A stretch of DNA of 64,000 bases from JAGPCK01 sp964535575 (GTDB taxonomy: Bacteria; Bacteroidota; Bacteroidia; UKL13-3), in assembly GCA_964535575.1 (NCBI GenBank), contig CAZHTC010000001.1, positions 620,001-684,000 on the forward strand, given 5' to 3'. The first letter of the stretch is position 1. Every line of letters starts with the position of its first letter. Position numbers and translations under genes: made by a program. The notes under the pieces were generated by a model. That model had not been told where the DNA came from and made no database searches. It saw nothing but the letters and a program-made list of their open reading frames with translations. Below are positions 1-8,215 of this stretch, piece by piece.

Positions 1-564
1 CGCGAAGAAATTGATATTTTACTGAGAGGAATGTATGAAGGAGCCACCCGTACGGTTGAAATAGTGAAAAGTCTTAAAAACTTTTCGCGGCTAGATGAGG
101 CTGATTTAAAATACGTAAACGTAAATGAAGGAATCAACTCAACGCTTATTCTTTTAAACAACCAATTGGGCGACCGCGTAAAAGTAAATAAAGACCTGGG
201 AAGTATTCCTGATATAGAATGTTTTCCCGGAAAACTAAATCAGGTTTTTATGAATATACTGAACAATGCCATTTATGCGGTTCGTAAACGGGATGACGTG
301 GCCGGATTGATTACAGCCAAAACCTATTTCGAAGACGAGCGCGTAGTGATTAAAATATCGGATAATGGCACAGGAATGACTCCCGAAGTAAAAGCCCGCA
401 TTTTTGATCCGTTTTTTACCACCAAAGATGTGGGCGAAGGTACAGGGCTGGGTTTGTCTATTGTTTATAAAATAATTGAATCGCATAAGGGAACCATAGA
501 GGTAGAATCGGAACCGGGGGCAGGTACCGAATTCACCATTAAACTTCCCAAATCACAAAATTAA
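1..564 (+). CDS. Sensor histidine kinase, 5'-truncated (C-terminal ATPase part)
   Basis: The reading frame is open from base 1, so the gene begins upstream of the window; the first internal ATG at 31 is not the real start. What remains is the end of a dimerisation helix (..RTVEIVKSLKNFSRL) followed by a complete HATPase_c domain: N box (NQVFMNILNNAIYA-like, about residues 78-93 of the visible part), G1 box DNGTGM and G2 box GTGLGLSI. It would autophosphorylate and pass phosphate to a response regulator. The next gene starts 24 nt downstream on the same strand and is itself a REC-kinase hybrid, so the two, and the response regulator after them, probably form one phosphorelay operon. The sensor domain is outside the window, so the signal cannot be inferred. 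Confidence 0.9.
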   Translation, partial: REEIDILLRGMYEGATRTVEIVKSLKNFSRLDEADLKYVNVNEGINSTLILLNNQLGDRVKVNKDLGSIPDIECFPGKLNQVFMNILNNAIYAVRKRDDVAGLITAKTYFEDERVVIKISDNGTGMTPEVKARIFDPFFTTKDVGEGTGLGLSIVYKIIESHKGTIEVESEPGAGTEFTIKLPKSQN

Positions 565-588
565 TTTTACCTTTATCCGGAAATTTGT

Positions 589-1695
589 ATGACACCCAAG
601 CCCAAAATTTCTGTTCTGTATCTTGACGATGAGTTGCACAACCTCGAATCGTTTAAGGCTGCCTATCGTAAAGATTATAACATTTTTATTACCGACAAGC
701 CCGAAGAAGCAGAAGAAATTCTGAAAAGGGAAGAAATTCAGATTGTGATTTCCGACCAGCGTATGCCGCAAATTACGGGTGTGGAGTTTTTTGAAAAAAT
801 CCGGAATCACCACTCCGAACCCGTTCGAATTCTTATTACAGGATATACCGATATAAAAGCAGCCATTGACTCTATTAACCGAGGAGAAGTTTTCAGATTT
901 ATTGATAAACCGTGGGACCACGACTACGTAAAAAATGCCATTGAAAATGCGTATGATATTTACCGCACCCGAAAGGAATTAAGGGAACGAAATTCGCAAC
1001 TTGAAAAAGCCTATAACGAACTCGATAAATTTATTTACAGTGCCTCACACGACTTGCGTGCGCCCCTGATGTCGGTGCTCGGCATTGCCCAGTTGGCTAA
1101 ATTAGACACCAATTTTACCAGGGAAAATATTGATAATTACCTTAACCTGATTGAGCAGTCGGTTAAAAAACTAGATACGTTTATTATCAATATTATTGAC
1201 TACTACAAAAACTCGCGTTCGGGCACTGAAATAAGTGCAGTAGATTTTAAACAATTAGTTAATGAAATAAAAGACAGCTTCCATTTTATTCCCGGAAACG
1301 AGGAAGTACGTTACGAAATTCAGATTGAACAAACAGGTCAGTTTTTTTCAGACCCTGTAAAACTGCGCATTATTTTAAATAACCTTATTGGTAATGCACT
1401 TAAATATCAGAAGAAAGACAATTCAGAAAAGTTTATCAAAATTACCATTAATAGTAATGATGATGCATGCACCATCGTAATTGAAGACAATGGCATTGGT
1501 ATTGGCGAAAACGATCTTGAAAATGTTTTTAAAATGTTTTTCCGCGGCACTTCGCAAAACAGCGGATCGGGTATTGGCCTTTATGTGGTAAATGAAGCCA
1601 TTCATAAACTCAATGGCCGCATAAATGTAACTTCTGCTCAACACGCGGGTACCACTTTTTCAATCGAAATTCCCGCATCCGAAAAAAATGATTAA
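589..1695 (+). CDS. REC-histidine kinase hybrid (soluble)
   Basis: 368 residues with an inverted hybrid order. The N-terminal receiver domain (about 5-120) has acidic pair D13-D14, phosphoacceptor D56 (in SDQRMP) and K107 (in FIDKPW). It is followed by a short coiled linker (about 125-147), a HisKA domain with the H box SASHDLRAPL (H154), and an HATPase_c domain with NNLIGNALKYQ, DNGIGIG and GSGIGLYV boxes. There is no signal peptide or membrane segment, so it should act in the cytoplasm as a relay whose kinase output is gated by a receiver. It starts 24 nt after the upstream kinase and overlaps the next response regulator gene by 8 nt, which implies translational coupling. The domain calls are secure; the signal is unknown. 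Confidence 0.9.
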   Translation: MTPKPKISVLYLDDELHNLESFKAAYRKDYNIFITDKPEEAEEILKREEIQIVISDQRMPQITGVEFFEKIRNHHSEPVRILITGYTDIKAAIDSINRGEVFRFIDKPWDHDYVKNAIENAYDIYRTRKELRERNSQLEKAYNELDKFIYSASHDLRAPLMSVLGIAQLAKLDTNFTRENIDNYLNLIEQSVKKLDTFIINIIDYYKNSRSGTEISAVDFKQLVNEIKDSFHFIPGNEEVRYEIQIEQTGQFFSDPVKLRIILNNLIGNALKYQKKDNSEKFIKITINSNDDACTIVIEDNGIGIGENDLENVFKMFFRGTSQNSGSGIGLYVVNEAIHKLNGRINVTSAQHAGTTFSIEIPASEKND

Positions 1696-2074
1696 ACAGT
1701 TTGCCTTTGTTTTAATTGACGACAGCGATTTGGATATTTTCATCAATGAAAAGTTCTTATCCATTTCCGACCTGGCTTCTTCTATCCGCTCGTTTACCGA
1801 TGCCGAATCGGCCCTTGCTTATTTTGCAAGCAACCCGAAAACAGAAACCGAAACCATTGTATTGCTCGATTTGCAATTAGCTGGCATGAGTGGTTTTGAT
1901 TTTTTAGATGCCTTTTGCCTGCTCGATGAATCGCTTCGGAAAAACATACGCTTATTTATGCTTTCCTCTACTGCCGATGACAGCGATTTTGAACGGGCCA
2001 TTAATCACAAATGCCTCGAAGCCCTGCTGCCCAAGCCTCTTGATATGGAAAAGTTAAAAACCCTGCTTGCTTAA
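1688..2074 (+). CDS. Single-domain response regulator
   Basis: 128 residues, a CheY-like receiver domain alone. Visible are the acidic pair D11-D12, the phosphoacceptor D61 in VLLDLQLAGMSG, and a Lys-Pro (LLPKPLD) near the C-terminus. There is no output domain, so it probably shuttles phosphate or acts by protein contact. Its ATG lies inside the end of the upstream hybrid kinase gene (8-nt overlap), so the two are very likely co-translated. Its 3' end overlaps the stop of the convergent M28 peptidase gene by 4 nt. Confidence 0.88.
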   Translation: MIKQFAFVLIDDSDLDIFINEKFLSISDLASSIRSFTDAESALAYFASNPKTETETIVLLDLQLAGMSGFDFLDAFCLLDESLRKNIRLFMLSSTADDSDFERAINHKCLEALLPKPLDMEKLKTLLA

Positions 2075-3450
2075 AATCCGTATTCACTAATCAGCCACAG
2101 CAAAGTAGCCATAGAGGCCGCTCCCATTGCCAGTTCGCGTTTATTTACACTTTCAAACACATCGGTTGCGGCATGGTGTACATCAAAATAGCGTTGTGAG
2201 TCGGGTACGTAACCAATCAAAACTGTTCCCTGCGGATTAAGCGGACTTATATCGGCACCGCCACCACCCTGCTCTATTTTATCTAATCCGTAAGGAGCAA
2301 GTAATTTCAGCCAGCGCTGCATACGGGCTATGGTATCGGCTTCGGCCTCTACCGAAAATCCACGCGGAGTAAAACCTCCTCTATCCGACTCAATGGCTGC
2401 GTAGTGTTTTTCCTTTTTTAAAGCTGCCTGTTCGGCATATACTTTCCCTCCGCGCAATCCGTTTTCTTCATTCATAAACATCACGCAGCGAAGGGTGCGT
2501 GCAGGTTTTATTCCACTTATCTTAAACAACCGTAGTGCCTCTATGCTTTGCACACATCCTGCTCCGTCATCGTGGGCACCTTCGCCTATATCCCAGCTAT
2601 CCAGATGTCCGCCTACAGTAATAATTTCTTCGGGGTGAACCCTGCCCCTCAATTCGCCAATTACATTGTACGATTTTACATCGGCCCGCATTTCGCAAAA
2701 AGTAGTGAGGCTTATTTTAAGGTCTTTGCTTTTTACAAGCAGCTCATGTATTTTTTCAGCATCGGCTGTGCTCACTGCAATTGCGGCAATGGGTTTTACC
2801 CCATCGGCATACCTTAATGCTCCGGTATGTGGAAAATCATCGAGTGTATGCGTCATGCTGCGCACCACCACTGCTGCAGCTCCGTACCTGGCTGCTTCGG
2901 CCGCCCCCGATGAACGCTGATCCACTGCCTCGCGGTAGGCTTCAAAACTAACAATATGTTCATCATTAAACGGGCGGTTATAAAAAACGATATTGCCTTC
3001 AATGGCTTCCCGCCCCAGTTTTTCTAATTCTTTTAAACTAAAAACTTCAACCACTTTGCCACTTGCACCGGCTGTTCCCGTACCTACCGAGTTCCCCAGA
3101 GCAGTTATGTGCAGGTCCATTATTTTTTTACCCCCGGCTGTAACAAAAGCTGTTTCTTTAGCTCCTCTTACCCACTGCGGCACCATTACCTCCTGCAGAT
3201 AAACGGTATCAAACCCGTAACTTTTCATGCGCTCATAGGTAAACTCTACTGCCCGCTGTGCCTGTGCCGAACCGCTTATGCGATGGCCTATGTTTTTACA
3301 CAGGTAACGCAAATCGTCATAAGCCTTTCCATGGCTGAGTGCTTTGGTAAAAAATGAGCGAATAGTAACAGAATCTGTTTGTTGAGCCGCGGCTCCCGGG
3401 CAAAAACACCAGGCTATACACACCGCAAGAATCATTTGTTTCATAAGCAT
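2071..3450 (-). CDS. Exported M28 family metallopeptidase (carboxypeptidase Q-like)
   Basis: 459 residues with an N-terminal signal peptide ending ..GAAAQQ. A protease-associated-type segment in the middle is followed by the M28 catalytic core: GGHLDSWD (zinc ligand His about 281), AHDDGAG (bridging Asp about 293), NEENGLRGG (catalytic and ligand Glu), ESDRGG and a late HHAATD histidine. The full ligand set is visible, so it should be an active two-zinc aminopeptidase or dipeptidase. The size and motif spacing resemble plasma glutamate carboxypeptidase (carboxypeptidase Q). Two start codons are possible (3450 and 3444); the second gives a more typical signal peptide. A TATATTTG -7 box lies just upstream at 3470-3477. 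It is convergent with the preceding response regulator. Peptide scavenging in the periplasm is the likely role. Confidence 0.88.
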   Translation of the reverse strand: MLMKQMILAVCIAWCFCPGAAAQQTDSVTIRSFFTKALSHGKAYDDLRYLCKNIGHRISGSAQAQRAVEFTYERMKSYGFDTVYLQEVMVPQWVRGAKETAFVTAGGKKIMDLHITALGNSVGTGTAGASGKVVEVFSLKELEKLGREAIEGNIVFYNRPFNDEHIVSFEAYREAVDQRSSGAAEAARYGAAAVVVRSMTHTLDDFPHTGALRYADGVKPIAAIAVSTADAEKIHELLVKSKDLKISLTTFCEMRADVKSYNVIGELRGRVHPEEIITVGGHLDSWDIGEGAHDDGAGCVQSIEALRLFKISGIKPARTLRCVMFMNEENGLRGGKVYAEQAALKKEKHYAAIESDRGGFTPRGFSVEAEADTIARMQRWLKLLAPYGLDKIEQGGGGADISPLNPQGTVLIGYVPDSQRYFDVHHAATDVFESVNKRELAMGAASMATLLWLISEYGF

Positions 3451-3469
3451 CTACACTTTTATAAGCGTT

Positions 3470-3477
3470 CAAATATA
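3470..3477 (-). promoter_or_regulatory. -7 promoter element for the M28 peptidase
   Basis: On the minus strand this reads TATATTTG, an exact match to the Bacteroidota -7 consensus TAnnTTTG, about 20 nt upstream of the M28 peptidase start. The -33 element is not clear. Confidence 0.5.
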
Positions 3478-3575
3478 TCAATTATTACGGGGCAGATAGA
3501 AACAATTTTAACCTGCAAAAAACACCGGCTGCTACTATTAATTAGGATAACCCTGTGAAATTCCATCGCCTTTGT

Positions 3576-3583
3576 TATTTTTG
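3576..3583 (+). promoter_or_regulatory. -7 promoter element for ald
   Basis: TATTTTTG matches TAnnTTTG exactly. A weak -33-like TGTG lies about 18 nt upstream. It is placed 23 nt before the ald start codon. Confidence 0.55.
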
Positions 3584-3606
3584 CAGCCTCTTAAACAAAA
3601 AATTGT

Positions 3607-4722
3607 ATGATAATCGGAGTACCTAAAGAAATTAAAAATAATGAAAACCGGGTGGGACTTACACCTGCGGGCGTTTCGGCCTTTGTAAAAGCCGGACACA
3701 AAGTATTTGTACAGGCAACAGCCGGTAATGGCAGCGGTTTTAGTGACGAGGAATATAAAAAAGCCGGAGCTACCCTGTTAAAAACCATTGACGAGGTGTA
3801 CAAAAAGGCCGAAATGATTATTAAGGTAAAGGAACCTATTAAGCAGGAGTATGCTTTGATTAAAGAAGGACAACTGCTGTTTACTTATTTTCACTTTGCT
3901 TCTTATGAGCCACTTACCAAAGCCATGATTAAAAGCAAAGCGGTGTGCCTTGCATACGAAACCGTAGAGAAAAAGGACCGCTCGCTGCCCCTGCTGGTTC
4001 CTATGAGCGAAGTAGCAGGACGTATGAGTGTGCAGGAAGGTGCCAAATATCTGGAAAAACCAATGGGTGGACGTGGTATTTTGCTGGGTGGTGTGCCCGG
4101 TGTGCGCCCGGCCAAGGTGTTGGTACTGGGGGGCGGTATTGTAGGAACACAGGCCGCAAAAATGGCTGCCGGCATGGGAGCCGATGTAACGCTGATGGAT
4201 ATTTCGTTACCACGCCTTCGCCAGTTAGACGATATTCTGGAAAAAAATGTAAAAACCGTTTACTCGAGTGAGTACAATATTCGCGAAGCCATTAAATCAT
4301 CCGACCTGATTATAGGAGCGGTGCTTATTCCCGGTGCCAAAGCACCATCGCTTATTACCCGCGATATGCTCAAAACCATGCGCCCCGGTACTGTAATGGT
4401 AGATGTAGCCATTGATCAGGGCGGCTGCTTTGAAACATCAAAAGCCACCACCCATCAGGACCCTATTTATGTAGTAGATAATGTAATTCACTACTGTGTA
4501 GCCAATATGCCTGGTGCGGTACCATATACTTCCACCCTTGCGCTCACCAATGCTACCCTGCCCTACGCATTGCAATTAGCCAACAAAGGATGGAAAAAAG
4601 CATGTGCAGAGAACGAAGAGTTGTTGCTAGGCCTTAATGTGGTTGACGGCAAAGTGGTGTACAAAGGCGTGGCCGAAGCATTTAAATTAAAATATACCGA
4701 TGTAAAAGAGGTGCTGAAATAA
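3607..4722 (+). CDS. ald: Alanine dehydrogenase
   Basis: 371 residues, the normal length for NAD-dependent L-alanine dehydrogenase, which interconverts L-alanine and pyruvate plus ammonia. The N-terminus MIIGVPKEIKNNENRVGLTP is the family signature. The substrate-domain His occurs in FTYFHFAS (about 97), the Rossmann motif is VLGGGIVGTQAAKMAAGMGA (about 175-195), and the C-terminal half has the conserved VDVAIDQGGCFE and PGAVPYTST segments. It is a single gene with its own -7 box (3576-3583) and a strong intrinsic terminator (4742-4776). The role would be alanine catabolism or ammonium assimilation. Confidence 0.96.
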   Translation: MIIGVPKEIKNNENRVGLTPAGVSAFVKAGHKVFVQATAGNGSGFSDEEYKKAGATLLKTIDEVYKKAEMIIKVKEPIKQEYALIKEGQLLFTYFHFASYEPLTKAMIKSKAVCLAYETVEKKDRSLPLLVPMSEVAGRMSVQEGAKYLEKPMGGRGILLGGVPGVRPAKVLVLGGGIVGTQAAKMAAGMGADVTLMDISLPRLRQLDDILEKNVKTVYSSEYNIREAIKSSDLIIGAVLIPGAKAPSLITRDMLKTMRPGTVMVDVAIDQGGCFETSKATTHQDPIYVVDNVIHYCVANMPGAVPYTSTLALTNATLPYALQLANKGWKKACAENEELLLGLNVVDGKVVYKGVAEAFKLKYTDVKEVLK

Positions 4723-4741
4723 GCCCTTTGGTTTATCATAG

Positions 4742-4776
4742 AAAAAACCGCCCCGATAGTACGGGGCGGTTTTTTA
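4742..4776 (+). terminator. Rho-independent terminator after ald
   Basis: Perfect 8-bp GC stem (CCGCCCCG / CGGGGCGG) with a 6-nt loop, flanked by A and T tracts (TTTTTTATT downstream), 20 nt after the ald stop codon. Confidence 0.92.
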
Positions 4777-4883
4777 TTGCATAAAACAGTCTGTTAAGCA
4801 TTGACCCCCAAACCGGATTTGGCTGTTCATTTATACTTTGCTTTTCTCCGGTTTTGTTTTTAATTTTATAAAAAATTACTTCC

Positions 4884-5465
4884 ATGAAGAATTATTCGAT
4901 TTGGGTTTGGATGACCCTAGCAAGTACTTTTTTTTCATTTGATCTTCCTGAGGGATGGATTAAGGCGGGCAGCTCACCCAAAAGCTATGAGATGGGCATT
5001 GAGCGGGGTACAGGCCGTGACGGACAAAATACCGCTACCATTAAATCAATTGCTAAAAAAATACACGGATTCGGGACCCTTATGCAACAATGCAATCCCG
5101 ACAAATACCTGGGTAAACGGGTACGTATGAAAGCTTATATGAAAACAAGTAATGTAACTGACTGGGCAGGTATCTGGTTCAGGGTAGATGGTGCCGGAAA
5201 TAAAACCCTATCGTTCGATAACCTTCATGATGGAAAAAAAGACCGTTCTGTAAAGGGAAGTACCGAGTGGAGTAAGTACGAGATTGTGTTGGATGTGCCA
5301 CTTCACGCTACTAATATTGCTTTTGGTGCGTTATTGGTTGGAACAGGACAAATTTGGTTTTCAAGCATCGCTTTTGAAGTAGTTGATACCTCAGTAGAAG
5401 TCACAGATAAGAGTAAAAACTATATGCCCCTTTCAGAACCAACCAACCTGAATTTTGAAAAATAG
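4884..5465 (+). CDS. Exported CBM-like beta-sandwich protein of unknown function
   Basis: 193 residues. A hydrophobic N-terminus (about 1-19) is followed by one jelly-roll-like domain whose pattern (GWIKAG..SYEMG, KKIHGFGTLMQ, GKRVRMKAYMKT, WAGIWFRVDG, GTGQIWFSSIAFEVVD) I recognise from Bacteroidota and other proteins where it occurs alone or fused to helix-turn-helix regulators. It resembles carbohydrate-binding modules. There is no catalytic motif and no DNA-binding domain here. It stands alone between ald and the M1 peptidase. The signal peptide lacks a clear cleavage motif, so export is likely but not certain. Function unknown. Confidence 0.7.
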   Translation: MKNYSIWVWMTLASTFFSFDLPEGWIKAGSSPKSYEMGIERGTGRDGQNTATIKSIAKKIHGFGTLMQQCNPDKYLGKRVRMKAYMKTSNVTDWAGIWFRVDGAGNKTLSFDNLHDGKKDRSVKGSTEWSKYEIVLDVPLHATNIAFGALLVGTGQIWFSSIAFEVVDTSVEVTDKSKNYMPLSEPTNLNFEK

Positions 5466-5509
5466 ATCTCCCGCGCTTTAAAGGTTCATGGCCTTTTATT
5501 TTCCTTTTG

Positions 5510-5517
5510 TATCTTGC
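5510..5517 (+). promoter_or_regulatory. Probable -7 element (TATCTTGC) for the M1 peptidase
   Basis: TATCTTGC is a one-base-shorter variant of TAnnTTTGC, 23 nt before the ATG at 5541. It argues against the in-frame upstream start at 5514, which would lie inside this box. Confidence 0.35.
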
Positions 5518-5540
5518 AGCCTACCTTCCGTTACTGTATT

Positions 5541-7244
5541 ATGAAACAAATCACCAAATTGCTACTTACCCTGTTGCTCCTTGCCGGCTGTGGCATGGCA
5601 GGCATACACCTACAGGTATACAACCCCGAAAAACCCGGAACCTACCCTAAAGAAACGGAAAAGCTTTTGCTGCTGGGTGCTCCAAGCAAGTACCGCAATT
5701 GTTTTGATGTAACTTACTACAACCTGAAAGTTGGAGTAAATCCGGATGAAAAATACCTGATTGGCTCAGTACAAATGGATGCCGTGGCGGTTACCGATTT
5801 TGATACGCTGCAAATGGATTTGTATGCCAACATGAAAATTAATTTTATTAAACAATCAGAAAACGGGCAGGCGCTCAATTACTACCGCAAAGAAGGAGCA
5901 GTGTTTATCTGCTTACCTGTGCAGGTAAAAAAGGGAAATCCATTTTCGGTGTATGTGTCGTACGAGGGAAACCCGGTACAGGCGGCCAAAGCTCCATGGG
6001 ATGGTGGTTTTGTATGGAAAAAAGACAAAAATAAAAAGCCCTGGATTGGGGTAGCCTGTGAGAGCGAAGGAGCCGGAATGTGGTGGCCCAATAAAGACGA
6101 TATGGCCGATGAGCCCGATAGTGTGGACATAGCCGTGACGGTACCTAAAGAATTAACTGCCGTGTGTAATGGGGTGCTGCGTGGCGAAAGCAGCGCCAAT
6201 CATAAAACAATGACCTACCACTGGCACACGTCATACCCTATTAACAATTATAATGTAACGCTCTATGTGGGCGACTTTAAATTATTGCAGGATACGTTTG
6301 TGAGCGAACTTACCGGCAAAACAACATTACTCAATCATTACGTATTGCCTTATAATTACGACTCGGCCCAGGTACATTTTCAGCAGGTAAAAAAACATAT
6401 TGCCTTTTACGAAAAAATGTTTGGCGAGTACCCTTGGCAGCGGGATGGATTTAAATTAGTTGAATCGCCATATGCAGGTATGGAGCACCAAAGCGCCATT
6501 GCATATGGCAATGGATACAAAAATGATAAACGCAATAATTTTGATTACATCATATTGCACGAAACCGCCCACGAGTGGTGGGGCAACAGTGTAACGGCTG
6601 CCGATCTGGCTGACGGATGGATACACGAAGGGTTTGCTACCTATTGCGAAGCCCTTTATGTGGAATACACACAGGGGCATAAAGCCTATTTGAATTATTT
6701 GTTTTTGCAGCGCATCATGATCAAAAACGAAAGACCTGTGGTTCGCAAACGCGGTATTCGTTATTTTGATTATCACGATGAAGATATTTACGTAAAGGGG
6801 TCGTGGGTGCTGCACACCCTGCGTACCGTGATAGCCAACGACTCGGTGTTTTTTGATATTCTAAAAACATTTCGCAACGAAAACAACTGTAAACAAATTT
6901 TATCGGAAACGTTTATTGAATTAGTGAACCGTAAAACCGGACAGAACTACAACTGGTTTTTTAAGCAGTACCTGTTTAACCGGGAAGCCCCCATTTTTGA
7001 ATTTTACTGGGGAAAATCAGGATTTTATTACCGCTGGACTCATGTGGGTGATGATTTTGTGATGCCAATAGAAATTATAACCAGCGCAGGAAGCAGGCAA
7101 AAAATATATCCGACAAAAAAGATAAAACAAAAAACGGTACTCGCTTCCGGGAGTATCAATTTCAATACCTCCGAGCAGCTTTACGGAACATCGCAAAACG
7201 ATAAGCTGCCCGAATTATTCAACAAAGAACTTACAGGTAAATGA
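5541..7244 (+). CDS. M1 family zinc aminopeptidase, lipoprotein
   Basis: 567 residues from the ATG at 5541. That start yields a lipoprotein signal peptide with lipobox LAGC (Cys about 16). The catalytic domain has the full gluzincin set: HETAHEWWGN (H340, E341, H344) and the third ligand E363 in WIHEGFATYCE. The exopeptidase loop reads YAGMEHQSA, a G-x-M-E-H variant of the usual GAMEN. An N-terminal beta-saddle domain precedes it. The C-terminal helical domain of large M1 enzymes is short, as in many Bacteroidota M1 lipoproteins. It would trim peptides at the cell envelope. A frame extension upstream to 5514 is unlikely (no signal peptide at that end, and it overlaps the promoter). Confidence 0.9.
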   Translation: MKQITKLLLTLLLLAGCGMAGIHLQVYNPEKPGTYPKETEKLLLLGAPSKYRNCFDVTYYNLKVGVNPDEKYLIGSVQMDAVAVTDFDTLQMDLYANMKINFIKQSENGQALNYYRKEGAVFICLPVQVKKGNPFSVYVSYEGNPVQAAKAPWDGGFVWKKDKNKKPWIGVACESEGAGMWWPNKDDMADEPDSVDIAVTVPKELTAVCNGVLRGESSANHKTMTYHWHTSYPINNYNVTLYVGDFKLLQDTFVSELTGKTTLLNHYVLPYNYDSAQVHFQQVKKHIAFYEKMFGEYPWQRDGFKLVESPYAGMEHQSAIAYGNGYKNDKRNNFDYIILHETAHEWWGNSVTAADLADGWIHEGFATYCEALYVEYTQGHKAYLNYLFLQRIMIKNERPVVRKRGIRYFDYHDEDIYVKGSWVLHTLRTVIANDSVFFDILKTFRNENNCKQILSETFIELVNRKTGQNYNWFFKQYLFNREAPIFEFYWGKSGFYYRWTHVGDDFVMPIEIITSAGSRQKIYPTKKIKQKTVLASGSINFNTSEQLYGTSQNDKLPELFNKELTGK

Positions 7245-7245
7245 G

Positions 7246-7275
7246 AACACTGGGCCGGTGTATTTAATTTTTTCT
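7246..7275 (+). terminator. Weak terminator-like hairpin after the M1 peptidase
   Basis: ACACTG-GGC-CGGTGT (6-bp stem with one G-T pair) followed by a T-rich run. Low stability, so tentative. Confidence 0.3.
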
Positions 7276-7292
7276 TTCGGGATTTAAGTTTA

Positions 7293-7300
7293 TATATTGC
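7293..7300 (+). promoter_or_regulatory. Possible -7 element (TATATTGC) for the LytTR regulator
   Basis: TATATTGC, the short variant of TAnnTTTGC, 66 nt before the start at 7367. No convincing -33 element was seen. Confidence 0.3.
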
Positions 7301-7366
7301 AGTTCAATCACGGGCATTGGTCAAAGAAGTGTCATACCAACCTAACCATAATCAAGAGCGCATTCA

Positions 7367-8101
7367 ATGGAACCAATAAAAATATTAATTGTGGAAGATG
7401 AGTCGCTGGTGGCAATGGATATCAGTGATATGCTTACCAGACTGCATTACGAAGTGTTGCCAAATGCATTGAGTTATAACGGAGCGATTGAAATAATTGA
7501 TAAACAGAAACCGGATTTAGCATTGGTTGACATCAATTTGGGAGGAGAAAAATCCGGAATTGAATTAGCAGAGACCTTAAAAAATAGGTATAAAGTTCCT
7601 TTCATTTTTATCACTTCACATTCTGATAAAAAAACCGTGGCACAAGCTGCTTCGCTTAAGCCCAACGGATATCTGGTGAAACCGTTTGAACAGGAAGATC
7701 TTTTTACTTCTATTGAAATGGCGATTGCTTCTTTACCAATTTTAAACATACCCGCCAATGAAGAAGCTACGGGAACCAAACTGCTTACTGATTGTCTTTT
7801 TGTAAAAACGGACCGTAATTATGTTAAGGTAAAAATTGAAGATATACTCTGGCTGCAGTCTGACCATAACTATATTTACATTATAACAGAAAAGGGGAAA
7901 AATATTGTACGCTCCAATTTTAAGGAACTCTTGTCTAACTTACCCAATGATTTGTTTGTACAGGTGCACAAATCATATATGGTTAACCTTAGATGCATTG
8001 ATGCGGTTTCACATACTGAAGTACTGGTTGGTGGCACAGAAATACCGCTAAGCCGGAGTTTTAAAGAAGAGCTAATGAGCCGAATTACCCGTATTGCCTG
8101 A
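7367..8101 (+). CDS. LytTR-type response regulator
   Basis: 244 residues. An N-terminal receiver domain (about 4-120) has acidic residues E10-D11, phosphoacceptor D55 (LVDINLGG) and KPFE lysine near 105. A C-terminal LytTR DNA-binding domain (about 145-243) shows the family pattern FVKTDRNYVKV, ILWLQSDHNYIYI, FVQVHKSYMVNL and PLSRSFKEEL. LytTR domains bind pairs of short direct repeats two helical turns apart. The adjacent kinase gene (8216) is the obvious partner. Matching direct repeats occur upstream of that kinase gene and upstream of the exported-protein gene at 10354, so both are candidate targets. Confidence 0.95.
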   Translation: MEPIKILIVEDESLVAMDISDMLTRLHYEVLPNALSYNGAIEIIDKQKPDLALVDINLGGEKSGIELAETLKNRYKVPFIFITSHSDKKTVAQAASLKPNGYLVKPFEQEDLFTSIEMAIASLPILNIPANEEATGTKLLTDCLFVKTDRNYVKVKIEDILWLQSDHNYIYIITEKGKNIVRSNFKELLSNLPNDLFVQVHKSYMVNLRCIDAVSHTEVLVGGTEIPLSRSFKEELMSRITRIA

Positions 8102-8116
8102 TGATAAACTGAATTT

Positions 8117-8150
8117 GTAGTGTGATACCCATTCTAATGCACGTTGTACC
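8117..8150 (+). promoter_or_regulatory. Candidate LytTR binding site upstream of the kinase gene
   Basis: A right half TGCACGTTGTACC (8138-8150) matches TGCAGGTTGTACC at 10202 and 10223 in 12 of 13 positions. A degenerate left half GTAGTGTGATACC (8117-8129) lies exactly 21 bp before it and shares the following CCAT with the 10202 copy. A -7-like CACATTTG (8181-8188) follows 30 nt later. Binding is inferred, not shown. Confidence 0.5.
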
Positions 8151-8215
8151 AAAATTAGCTATGATGTTCTTTTTAAAACTCACATTTGCAGATTGACCGG
8201 TTTTTAATCTAAGTT

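Noticed and set aside
7301..7366. Third LytTR site upstream of the response regulator gene (GTCATACC at 7331)
   Set aside because: Only one half-site matches and there is no partner 21 bp on either side; too weak to call.
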